From: Methylocystis hirsuta
GTDB taxonomy: Bacteria; Pseudomonadota; Alphaproteobacteria; Rhizobiales; Beijerinckiaceae
DNA: 64,000 nt
NCBI RefSeq assembly: GCF_003722355.1
Contig: NZ_QWDD01000001.1
Location: 620,001 to 684,000 of the forward strand
Direction of reading: 5' to 3'
Shown here piece by piece: positions 7,603 through 15,753 of the stretch. Numbering within the stretch: position 1 is the first letter of the stretch; each line of letters begins with the position of its first letter. Both the position numbers and the translations under genes were made by a program. The notes under the pieces were generated by a model. It did no database searches. It saw nothing but the letters and a program-made list of their open reading frames with translations, and was not told the DNA's origin.

Positions 7603-7791
7603 ATGACGGAAAGCAGCGCCGACGCGCGCGGCCCTGTGGCGAGATCGACGCAAGGCGCGACGGAAAAGACGCGCATCGTCCTCTCACTCCCCCATCGAGC
7701 CAGCACCCCGACCGACTCGCCGATCATGGCACTTGGCCGGGCGCTTCCCTCAAGGCGACCCGCTGTGCGGGCGGCCGTCTGCCGGCCTTGA
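7603..7791 (+). pseudogene. Possible relic of a mobilisation (MobC-like) gene
   Basis: A 62-residue frame starts MTESSADARGPVARSTQGAT, continues KTRIVLSLPH and ends near ALGRALPSRRPAV. The last two stretches recall ribbon-helix-helix mobilisation accessory proteins as I remember them, but the usual middle part is missing and the frame stops early. TTGACA (7573-7578) and TAACAT (7594-7599) lie just upstream with a short 15-bp spacer. This is weak evidence; it could equally be a chance ORF in a non-coding stretch. Confidence 0.25.
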
Positions 7792-8115
7792 CCGAAGCGC
7801 CGGCTAGCGCCCACGCATAACCGTGTCGGCTCCAGGGGGAATGTCGCTCCATGTCTCACCAGGGGGAAATATTCACTTGGGCAGATGAAGCAGGCCCTAA
7901 ATTTGGGCGACGCGTTCGATGCGCCCCATTTCTCCATCCTTCGATGATGGCAGCTCGCTCTACCTCGTAGCTGTTGCGCCTTCTGGCGGGCTATGCTCCC
8001 GTTGCAGCCAAGGCCGATCATGAACTAAGTTTTACACCGGAGCATTCGCTAAGCGCCCGACAGGATCGCTGATTTCAGTGTAATGCGATGCGCGAAGCGC
8101 CATGGGGACGAAACT
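7792..8115. other. Non-coding stretch with a tandem 10-mer
   Basis: I see no credible gene here. CCAGGGGGAA occurs twice, at 7832-7841 and 7859-7868, 27 bp apart. This may be a remnant of an insertion-sequence end. The last bases supply GGGGACG (8104-8110), the ribosome-binding site of the DUF262 gene. Confidence 0.3.
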
Positions 8116-9801
8116 ATGGGTTATGCGGCTGTTTACATCCGTGAGATCGTTAGGAAATCTGTTGAGCACAGCTGGAGTATCCCCGAATTTCAACGAGGCT
8201 TTGTCTGGAAAACAACCCAGGTACGTGACCTAATCGAGTCGCTTTGGTTGGACTATCCCGTCGGCACGCTTTTGATTTGGGACAGCGCGCGTCCTGTCGA
8301 AACGAGGAGCGCTACGGACTCGCAAGGCCCGTCCCAGTGGGTGGTTGACGGTCAGCAGCGAACGACTGCGCTCTGCGTTTTGAGTGGCCGCAAACCTTAC
8401 TGGTGGGCATCATCTACCGATTGGGATCGACTGGTTCGGAAATACGACATCCGGTTCGACATCCATACTCGTGAGCCTCCCTATTTCGTCGTGGCGAACG
8501 CCGCCACGCGAAAAGTGGCGTCCAGCCGATATGTCCCCGTAAGAGACATCATGAATCTCGATACTGCGCCAGAAGACGACAAAAAGTTGCAGGAATACGC
8601 AAAGCGCGTGAAGCTTGATGGTCTCTGCGAAGGTATGGACGAGATGGCGGTTTATTCACGGCTAAATAGCCTCAGGAGGATTCGTGACAAAGAGGTCGTG
8701 CTTATCACCGTCGACAACGATCTTGAGGACGTGGTCGAAATATTTTCGCGGCTGAACAGCCGGGGCACGCGCGTCACAGAAGCAGACATCTATCTTGGCG
8801 TTGTCGCCGCACGTTCACCTGGCTGGGTGCGCGAAGAATATCTCCCCTTTGTGGAAAGCCTTGGAGTCGCGGGCTTCGACGTCTCGCCAAACCTCGTATT
8901 CCGAACCCTTACAGGCATTGGTCGCAAACGCATACGTTATAAAGAGATTGAAGACGATTTTTGGAGTGCTTCGAATATAAAGCCCGTGTGGGAGCGGACG
9001 AAGAAGGCGTGGAGCCTGATTATCCGCCACTTCAAAGACAAGGGTATCGGAGGAAATGCGCTCCTTCCATCCGATAACGCGTTGGTAACGCTGACCGCTC
9101 TGGCAGACAGATTCCCGGGGGAATCTTTCGACCAGACTTTTTTCTGGTTCATTCAAGCATCCCGCTTCGCTAGGTATTCGACATCATCGACTAGTTCGAT
9201 GGAGGAAGACCTGAAAGAGGTCGCCGAGTCGGCATCGCTAAGCGATGCACTGGAGAGACTTTTGGCGCGCATCCGTTATATGCCGGCAGTCACTGCGGAT
9301 GATTTCATGCGCGACTACGGCGATTCCCGATCCGGCCGCTTATTGCTATACCTATTGATACAAAAAAATGCAGCGATCGATTGGGATCAGACAGGAATCC
9401 GCATCGGTTTTGATTCAACCGGACTTCTGTCTGGCTTCACTCCGCAGTTCCATCACATTTTTCCCAAAGCCTTCATCGACGGTGCTCATCCCGAAGATTT
9501 GGTCAACGCGCTTGCCAATATCGCTTTGATAGGGCCAGCAATAAACATTCGGATTTCCAAGCAAAATCCAATGGACTATGTCGGACGCTACCAAATCTCA
9601 GACAAAAAACTCGAACAGCAATATATCGCGACTGACCTTGCGACAACGGCGCTCCCGGATTTTCCGCAATGGGTTCAAAGAAGGGCTCAGGGGCTTGCCA
9701 ATGCCGCAAACGACTATCTGTCAGCTCATCGCGGCGATCTCGTGTTGCCGGCAGCAACGAAACAAGAAGACGGCGCGGATCACGCTTACGATACTGTTTA
9801 A
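8116..9801 (+). CDS. DUF262/DUF1524 (GmrSD-like) defence protein
   Basis: 561 residues. The N-terminal DUF262 (ParB-like) domain shows FQRGFVW (25-31) and the nucleotide-binding signature VDGQQR (77-82). The C-terminal DUF1524 domain carries an HNH-type motif at H446-H447 (FHHIFPKAF) with a downstream N-rich stretch (NALANIALI). Single proteins with this pair of domains act as nucleotide-stimulated nucleases against modified phage DNA (GmrSD/type IV restriction). Start ATG 8116 is chosen for the GGGGACG site 5 bases upstream. Base composition is richer in AT than its neighbours, suggesting separate acquisition into the element. Confidence 0.85.
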   Translation: MGYAAVYIREIVRKSVEHSWSIPEFQRGFVWKTTQVRDLIESLWLDYPVGTLLIWDSARPVETRSATDSQGPSQWVVDGQQRTTALCVLSGRKPYWWASSTDWDRLVRKYDIRFDIHTREPPYFVVANAATRKVASSRYVPVRDIMNLDTAPEDDKKLQEYAKRVKLDGLCEGMDEMAVYSRLNSLRRIRDKEVVLITVDNDLEDVVEIFSRLNSRGTRVTEADIYLGVVAARSPGWVREEYLPFVESLGVAGFDVSPNLVFRTLTGIGRKRIRYKEIEDDFWSASNIKPVWERTKKAWSLIIRHFKDKGIGGNALLPSDNALVTLTALADRFPGESFDQTFFWFIQASRFARYSTSSTSSMEEDLKEVAESASLSDALERLLARIRYMPAVTADDFMRDYGDSRSGRLLLYLLIQKNAAIDWDQTGIRIGFDSTGLLSGFTPQFHHIFPKAFIDGAHPEDLVNALANIALIGPAINIRISKQNPMDYVGRYQISDKKLEQQYIATDLATTALPDFPQWVQRRAQGLANAANDYLSAHRGDLVLPAATKQEDGADHAYDTV

Positions 9802-10076
9802 TTGCGCAATACGGAATGAGAGTGATGGAGACACGTATCTGTTCCGGCTTTAAAAGGCGCTAGCTCAATTCGGGAGCTATAATCGCCTCAGGCCACCATC
9901 CCTTTTCGGATCGTGGCCGGAAACGAGCCGACAGTGAGCGGGGGGCTCGGCAGTCGCGTCATCACGCACAAATGACATCCGACGCCACGTAGCCCCGGCG
10001 CGCCTTCCGGGAAGAAGGCGCTGCCCGCACCACTTCCCTACTGCGATGCGCACGGCACGCCGGCTCTCTTCCGGCT
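9802..10076. other. Intergenic region with nested hairpin and -10-like box
   Basis: AGGCG (9855-9859) and CGCCT (9884-9888) enclose TAGCTC/GAGCTA, giving a nested hairpin that contains TATAAT (9878-9883). A second small hairpin, GCCGG/CCGGC, lies just before ATG 10077. The region probably holds the terminator of the DUF262 gene or the promoter of the ATPase gene. Confidence 0.3.
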
Positions 10077-11375
10077 ATGAACACGCAATCACACACACTC
10101 ACACTCGGCGCTCGCGCATCGGGCGAGTTTGTCGCGCTCGACGCCGACGAGCGCCGCCGGCATCTCTACATCGTCGGCCAGACCGGTACAGGCAAGAGCA
10201 CGCTCTTGCTCAATCTGTTGCGCCAGGATTTCGAGAGTGGCGCAGGCGTCGCCTTGCTCGACCCACATGGCGATCTCGCCCGCGCCGCGTTGGAACACAT
10301 CCCCCGCTCGCGCACGAACGATCTCGTCTATATCGACCCGGCCGACATCGAGCGGCCGATCGGCTTCAATCCCCTCTCGCGCGTGCCGCCCGACCTCGCG
10401 CCGATCGTCGCCGATGGGATCGTGTCCGCCTTCCGGCATGTGTGGCCGGACAGTTGGGGGCCGCGCCTCGAATACATCCTCACCAACGCTGTGCGAGCGC
10501 TGCTCGACGTTCCCGGCGCGACCTTGCTCATGCTCCCCCGCCTCTTGATCGACCAGCCTTACCGAGTACAACTCGTACATCGCCATGTCCGCGATCCGGT
10601 GGTGCGCGCCTATTGGCAAAACGAATATGCCGGCTATACGGAGAGCTTTCGACGCGAGGCGATCGCGCCCATTCAAAACAAGATCGGCAAGGTGTTAATG
10701 ACGCCCGCATTGCGCAACATGTTGGCGCAGCCGAGGAGCACGATCACCCCACGCCGGCTGATGGACGAGGGGGCGATCGTCATTTGCAATCTCTCAAAGG
10801 GCGCGCTCGGAGAAAGCACCGCGCATCTTCTTGGCGCGTTGGTGGTCACTGCGCTCGCGCAAGCGGCGCTCTCACGCGCCGACACGCCGGCCGCCGAGCG
10901 ACGCGTGTTCCATCTCTATGCCGACGAATTTCAATCCTTCGCCACAGAAAGTTTTTCGCTCATTCTGAGTGAGGCGAGAAAATATGCGCTGACCCTCACC
11001 CTCGCGCATCAATATCTCGACCAACTCCCGCTCCCCCTGCGTGCGGCGATCTTCGGCAACGCCGGCTCGGTCATCGCTTGCCGCACCGGCGCATCCGACG
11101 CGCCGATCCTCGCTGAACAAATCGGGCTTGGCGGCGACGATGCGCTTCTCGACCTTCGCAATTTTTCCGCCTGGGCGCGGCTCTTGCGCAACGGCACGCC
11201 CACGTCCCCTGTCCCCTTCGACCTATTCCCCGCGCCACGCCAGCCGCGCCCCTCCGCGCATCGGCTCATCGAGACGAGCCGTACCCGCTTCGGGCGCGAT
11301 CGAAAGGAGGTGGAGGAAAAGATTCGGCGATTCCTCGCCGTACGAGCGCGCAGCGATTGGGCGGTGAATTCATAA
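10077..11375 (+). CDS. VirD4/TraD-like DNA-transfer ATPase without membrane anchor
   Basis: 432 residues. Walker A GQTGTGKST (34-42), LLDPHGDLA (Walker-like loop, about 63-71), Walker B HLYADEF (279-285) and an arginine-rich tail place it in the HerA/VirD4/TraD group of hexameric DNA pumps. Ordinary coupling proteins begin with two membrane helices; none is seen here, and there are no channel genes nearby. Related soluble forms occur on plasmids and integrative elements. It may act as a mobilisation or DNA-packaging motor, or use a helper's secretion channel. No Shine-Dalgarno is obvious at ATG 10077. Confidence 0.78.
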   Translation: MNTQSHTLTLGARASGEFVALDADERRRHLYIVGQTGTGKSTLLLNLLRQDFESGAGVALLDPHGDLARAALEHIPRSRTNDLVYIDPADIERPIGFNPLSRVPPDLAPIVADGIVSAFRHVWPDSWGPRLEYILTNAVRALLDVPGATLLMLPRLLIDQPYRVQLVHRHVRDPVVRAYWQNEYAGYTESFRREAIAPIQNKIGKVLMTPALRNMLAQPRSTITPRRLMDEGAIVICNLSKGALGESTAHLLGALVVTALAQAALSRADTPAAERRVFHLYADEFQSFATESFSLILSEARKYALTLTLAHQYLDQLPLPLRAAIFGNAGSVIACRTGASDAPILAEQIGLGGDDALLDLRNFSAWARLLRNGTPTSPVPFDLFPAPRQPRPSAHRLIETSRTRFGRDRKEVEEKIRRFLAVRARSDWAVNS

Positions 11376-11566
11376 GCGCCACTGGGGATAGCCAATTCCG
11401 CTGTGCGATAAAAAGCTGCACTGGCGATGGTGCCGTCATGCGCAGCAATGCGCCAAAAAGCGGGCCTTCCTGCGAGGTTCCATAAAGGGTAATTATGCGA
11501 ACTAGGCTGTGGAATTCGAAAAAGTTGCGCGGGGAATGGTAGAACGTGTGTTGGCAAGGAGGCGCT

Positions 11567-12526
11567 GTGACAAATCAACAGGTAAGAGCCACCGAAACAC
11601 ACATCGTGGCTGATTTTTCAAATGGGGAATTTCCAACGATTCAGAAATTTCCCCATCCGATCCAGATGTCTGTCCTGCCCGTCGTTGCATATCGGTGCGG
11701 AGCCGAGTTTGTGCCACTCGGCACTTGCTTTACGGTTTCACCCCAAGGGTTGGTGTTAACAGCGCGTCATGTGATCGAGGAAATGACAGCCCTCAACGCA
11801 CGCCGAGACCAAAACTCGGAACAATGGTGGATTGGTTGCCTATACGTCGCCGAACCTGCACCTGAACATGAAGTACCTGACTTACTTGGTGGGATACTAC
11901 CTGCTCACAAAGTCTTTCTGTGCGACGATTTGGACATAGCTGCTATCCAATTGAATCTTCCGACCGATACGCGAACAGGCAAGACGCTACGCATGCCTGC
12001 ATCCCGAATTAGCCCCGGCCTGCCGCCAGTCGGCTCTTTTTGTTTTGCAGTTGGCTACCACTCAATGAGTTGGAAGGATTGTGCGGGCGCAGACGCACAG
12101 GTTTACCAAAATTTTTCCGCCTCCCGAGGGCTAATCAAAGTGCTGCATACGCCCTACCGAGACAAGGTAAGCCTGAACTTTCCTTGCTTTGAGACATCCG
12201 CGCGCTTCGATGGAGGGATGAGCGGAGGGCCAATAATGGGCGACAATGGCGCTGTTATCGGAGTTGTATGCTCATCGCTAGGGAATCCTGACGAGCTTGG
12301 TCACATCTCATACGGCTCATTGATCGGCCCGGCCTTGCTTCTCCAACTGGAAGCCAAGCAGCCCGATGGAGCGGAGGGCTTCGTCTTTCTCCACGATTTT
12401 GTCGTAGGCGGCGCGGTCGTCGTTGATGACACGATCAGCGGGCTAAAATCTCAACGATTAGAAGACAGACTGATTATTGATTTTGGTGATGGCAAGACAT
12501 TTCAAAACCTGCTTCGAAAGAGCTAG
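11567..12526 (+). CDS. Trypsin-like serine protease
   Basis: 319 residues. The triad is visible: H in TARHVIEE, D in CDDLDIAAI, S in GGMSGGPIMG, the order of chymotrypsin-fold proteases. There is no signal peptide, so it is probably cytoplasmic. GTG 11567 is chosen because AAGGAGG lies 4 bases upstream; a GTG at 11546 would add seven residues without a binding site. Its codon use and AT content differ from the flanking element genes. It stands alone between mobility genes; cytoplasmic trypsin-like proteases in mobile elements are often effector subunits of defence systems, but no partner sensor is evident here. Confidence 0.75.
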   Translation: MTNQQVRATETHIVADFSNGEFPTIQKFPHPIQMSVLPVVAYRCGAEFVPLGTCFTVSPQGLVLTARHVIEEMTALNARRDQNSEQWWIGCLYVAEPAPEHEVPDLLGGILPAHKVFLCDDLDIAAIQLNLPTDTRTGKTLRMPASRISPGLPPVGSFCFAVGYHSMSWKDCAGADAQVYQNFSASRGLIKVLHTPYRDKVSLNFPCFETSARFDGGMSGGPIMGDNGAVIGVVCSSLGNPDELGHISYGSLIGPALLLQLEAKQPDGAEGFVFLHDFVVGGAVVVDDTISGLKSQRLEDRLIIDFGDGKTFQNLLRKS

Positions 12527-12890
12527 TTGTCCGTAAGGTGTGCAAAAATCAACCCTTTCGCATAAAGCGGCCGCTCCCAAAAAAAAATGAGTAGTTTGCG
12601 ATGTGCAATAGATACTTGCAAAATTAGCGCGCGGTTTCGTCCAGCGCCGCTTTCAACTGGAAGGTCCGAGAAGGGTCAATCTGCACTGTCCGGCGCTATT
12701 CCAATGTGTCCGCGCTCTCCCTCGAAAAGCGCCAAGGGAGTGCAGCGTGAGTTAACAGGTCGCGCTCCAGCCCGCCCAACCCCGACACAGCCCGACCGAC
12801 CGCGTTGGCGCGCGGCATAGCCCGACATTGCTATTCGCCGCGCAACATACGTCGCCGGTCATCGCCTTTGACGATTGCTAGAATGAAAGC
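12527..12890. other. Intergenic region with CCCGAC repeats and a leaderless -10 box
   Basis: No credible gene is present. CCCGAC recurs several times between about 12770 and 12830, giving a short degenerate repeat cluster. TAGAAT (12879-12884) lies 6 bases before ATG 12891 with no Shine-Dalgarno, the same arrangement as at 5919 and 6697. Confidence 0.35.
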
Positions 12891-13104
12891 ATGGACGACC
12901 ATGCGTTAGACGCAAGCGCGCGCCGCCGGCCGCGTTTCCGCCGTGCGTCGGACGGGCCGGCCTTTCGGCTGACCGAAGACGACATCGCCATCGTCAGACA
13001 CATCGCGCGACATCGGTTCCTGCGCTCGACCCACGTCGCCGCGCTCGTCGGCCGTTCGCTCGACCGCACGAACGACCGCCTGTGCCATCTCTATCATGCG
13101 GGGT
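12891..13104 (+). pseudogene. Replication-relaxation family protein, truncated by IS21-family element
   Basis: The first 71 codons read LTEDDIAIVRHIARHRFLR, then STHVAALVG and RLCHLYHAG, the winged HTH at the N-terminus of replication-relaxation (PF13814-type) proteins of mobilisable elements. At about 13105 the frame enters the insertion sequence and ends at 13229 in unrelated residues. The rest of the gene is not on the far side of the element: a minus-strand gene ends only 22 bp beyond it. So the 3' part was deleted and the gene is presumably dead. Confidence 0.7.
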
Positions 13105-13201
13105 TGTCAACGGCGGCGACAAATTGTGCCAGATGGCGGCGTAAAAGTGTACCGTTCTGGTTGAGAGAAAAGGGCCGTGAAGCCCTTGTGAGTTGGGTTG
13201 T

Positions 13202-13252
13202 CGCGCGCATTGAGGCGCGCGGAGCGTAGCGAAGCGCGCTTCAATGCGCGCG
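13202..13252. terminator. Stem-loop downstream of istB
   Basis: CGCGCGCATTGA (13202-13213) and TCAATGCGCGCG (13241-13252) are a perfect 12-bp inverted repeat with a further GCGCGC pairing inside. It lies just after the istB stop on the minus strand. There is no U-run, so termination is only likely, not certain. Confidence 0.4.
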
Positions 13253-13259
13253 GCGGCGG

Positions 13260-14102
13260 TTAAATGTCTGCGTCGGCTTCTCCCTTGGTTCTTGGGCTTA
13301 CGCTAGGCTCGTCGGCATTGCGCCGTTGCGCCTTCCTGGCTGTCGCGAGACGATAGCTGTCGCCGTTCATCTCCAGAATGTGGACATGATGGGTGAGCCG
13401 ATCGAGCAGTGCGCCGGTGAGCCGTTCCGACCCGAACACCGACGTCCATTCATCGAATGGCAGATTGCTGGTCACCAGCGTGGCGCCACGTTCATAGCGC
13501 TGGCTGAAGACCTCGAAGAGCAGTTCAGAACCAACCGCCGTGAACGGCACGTAGCCCAGCTCATCGACGATCAGCAATTTGACGGTGTTGAGATGCTTTT
13601 GCAGCGCCCGCAGGCGGCGCTCGTCGCGCGCTTCCATGAGTTCGTGCACGAGAGCGGCGGCCGAGGTGAAGGCGACGCTGAAGCCCTTTTGGCAAGCGGC
13701 GAGCCCAAGGGCGAGCGCGACGTGAGTCTTGCCGGTTCCGGATGGACCCAGCGCGATGCAGTTCTGTCGCTTCTCTATCCATTCGCACCGCGCCAGCTCC
13801 AGAACCAGCGGCTTGTTGAGTGACGGCTGCGCGGCGAAGTCGAATGTGTCGAGGCTCTTGATCTGCGTAAAGCGCGCCAGGCGAATGCGACGCTCGACAT
13901 TGCGCCGCTCGCGATCGATGCGCTCCAGTTCGCACAGGCGCAGCAAATAGCGCGGATAATCGGCGCGATCTTGCGCCGATTCCAGCGCCACTTTCTCATA
14001 TTCGCGCGCGAAGGTGGGAAGCTTCAACGCCTTGAGGTGATTGCCCAGTAGCACCTGCGGCGCGACGATCGTTTGGGAGGTCGACTCCTGCGAGGCGCTC
14101 AT
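13260..14102 (-). CDS. istB: IS21-family helper ATPase IstB
   Basis: 280 residues. Walker A GPSGTGKTH and Walker B LLIVDELGY sit in a DnaC-like AAA+ domain, followed by TSNLPFDEW and DRLTHHVHI, all typical of IstB. It forms oligomers on target DNA and stimulates the IstA transposase. The start overlaps the end of istA (ATGA, 14099-14102), giving translational coupling. The gene looks intact. Confidence 0.95.
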   Translation of the reverse strand: MSASQESTSQTIVAPQVLLGNHLKALKLPTFAREYEKVALESAQDRADYPRYLLRLCELERIDRERRNVERRIRLARFTQIKSLDTFDFAAQPSLNKPLVLELARCEWIEKRQNCIALGPSGTGKTHVALALGLAACQKGFSVAFTSAAALVHELMEARDERRLRALQKHLNTVKLLIVDELGYVPFTAVGSELLFEVFSQRYERGATLVTSNLPFDEWTSVFGSERLTGALLDRLTHHVHILEMNGDSYRLATARKAQRRNADEPSVSPRTKGEADADI

Positions 14103-15625
14103 GCCGAAACTCGTGCACTTGGCTCGATAGCGGCTGCGTTGGCGACGAGCCCGAGATAGGCGCGCGGGTCTGTCGCGCCGACTGTCGCCACTGGCAGATA
14201 GGGATAGAATGTCAGATCGAGCCGGGCTGGCCGGTTCTCCAATTTGGCGAGCAGGAGCATCTTCACCGCGTCAAAACTGATTGCGCCAAGACGCAGCGCC
14301 TCCGCGATGGCCTGTTCGACGAGATGTTGATGGAAGTCCTCCATCAGCCGCAGCACCTGGATGAACTCGCGGCGCCCGCTGTTCCCCATGCGCGCCTCCA
14401 TCAGCCGCCGCAGACGATAGACGCAATCGGCGAGGCGCCAGTCGTCGAGCGGCGCGGCCTGATCGAGCGCCTGGCTCTTGTGTTCGAGCAAGGCGAGATA
14501 ATGCAGCGGATTATAAATGAACTCGGCCTTGTCGTAGCTGCGCGCATGCACGGCGACCGTCTCACCGCGACAGACAATCTCGACTCTGTCGACGTAACCC
14601 TTCGCCAACACCTCTTGATGGCCATAGCGGGTTGGAACCGAGTAATCGTTGTTGCGGTAGCGCACCAACGACATGGACGAGACGCGCGTCGCAATCTTGT
14701 GACAGGCGTCATAAGGGGTCGGCGGCAACGGCATGAACGCGGATATGTCCGACTGCATGCGTTCGCTGATCGTCATCGACTGGCCGCGCAATATTGCCTG
14801 TCGTCGCTTCGTGCAGGCGTCGAGGAGCCTTACGTTGAGCGCGTCGAAACTCTCCGCGACAGGCAGAGGCGTCATGAAGTTGCGCCGGACATAGCCGACC
14901 AGCCCCTCGACCTTGCCCTTGTCATTGCCTTTGCCCGGTCTGCCGAAGCGATCCTCAAACAGATAATGGCTTTGGAGTTCGGCAAACATTTGCGAACGCA
15001 GGCGCCTGCCGCCCTTCACGATCTTTGCAACGGCGAGCCGAGTGTTGTCGTATAAAATCGACTGCGGCACGCCGCCGAAAAAATCGAACGCCGCCACATG
15101 ACCATCGCAAAAGGCTTCCGCTGTCTCGGCGGGATAGGCCTTGACGAAGCAACTGTCCGAGTGCGGCAGGTCCACGCAAAAGTAATGAAAGCGGACCTTC
15201 TTGCCGGCGATGTAGCCGTCCGCCTCGCCAAAATCCGCCTGCGCCTGTCCGGGGCAATGGCTCAACGGAATAAACATCTCGCGCGACCGCAACAGCGCCC
15301 GCGCCACATACTCGCGAACGATCGTGTAGCCGCCGGAAAACCCCTCTTCGTCCCGTAACCGTTCAAAAATCCGCTGCGCCGTATGCCGCTGCTTTTTGTG
15401 AACGCTCCGGTCGCCCTCCAGAATATTGTCGATCCAGGCCATATACGGCCCCAGCTTCTTCGATGCCGGCCGCTCGCGCCGCCGATAGCCCGGCGGAATC
15501 GAATATTGGAGCATCTTCGTGATCGTGTTGCGATGAACGCCAAAGCGCTTAGCCGCCTCCCGCCGGCTCAGCCCGTCCGCCATCACTGCGCGTCGTATCG
15601 CGGCATAGAGTTCCACTGTGAACAT
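14099..15625 (-). CDS. istA: IS21-family transposase IstA
   Basis: 508 residues. An N-terminal HTH (SRREAAKRFGVHRNTITKML) precedes a DDE integrase core (YPAETAEAFCDGHVAAFDFFGGVP, then ILYDNTRLAV and RFGRPGKGNDKGKVEGLV with the final E). It cuts and joins the element ends. The reading frame appears full length, so the insertion may still be mobile. Confidence 0.95.
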   Translation of the reverse strand: MFTVELYAAIRRAVMADGLSRREAAKRFGVHRNTITKMLQYSIPPGYRRRERPASKKLGPYMAWIDNILEGDRSVHKKQRHTAQRIFERLRDEEGFSGGYTIVREYVARALLRSREMFIPLSHCPGQAQADFGEADGYIAGKKVRFHYFCVDLPHSDSCFVKAYPAETAEAFCDGHVAAFDFFGGVPQSILYDNTRLAVAKIVKGGRRLRSQMFAELQSHYLFEDRFGRPGKGNDKGKVEGLVGYVRRNFMTPLPVAESFDALNVRLLDACTKRRQAILRGQSMTISERMQSDISAFMPLPPTPYDACHKIATRVSSMSLVRYRNNDYSVPTRYGHQEVLAKGYVDRVEIVCRGETVAVHARSYDKAEFIYNPLHYLALLEHKSQALDQAAPLDDWRLADCVYRLRRLMEARMGNSGRREFIQVLRLMEDFHQHLVEQAIAEALRLGAISFDAVKMLLLAKLENRPARLDLTFYPYLPVATVGATDPRAYLGLVANAAAIEPSARVSA

Positions 15626-15753
15626 CCTTTCGGCCTCTCCATGCCTTTCAAAGACATCGATTCGGCCTATCAGGACCGGTACACTTTTGTCCCGCCATCA
15701 AAGCGGCAGATCAAAGCCGGTTCAGTGGTACACTTTGCGCCCGCGCTTTATAC

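Larger units (their letters stand above)
13105..15732. mobile_element. IS21-family insertion sequence
   Basis: It contains istA (14099-15625) and istB (13260-14102) on the minus strand with a 4-base overlap. The left end begins TGTCAACGG (13105) and the right end finishes near 15732. Both ends carry subterminal copies of AAAGTGTACC (13145-13154; complement near 15679 and 15728), as expected for IS21-type multiple terminal repeats. The exact right boundary is uncertain by a few bases. No matching target duplication is visible, consistent with a deletion next to the insertion. Confidence 0.8.
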
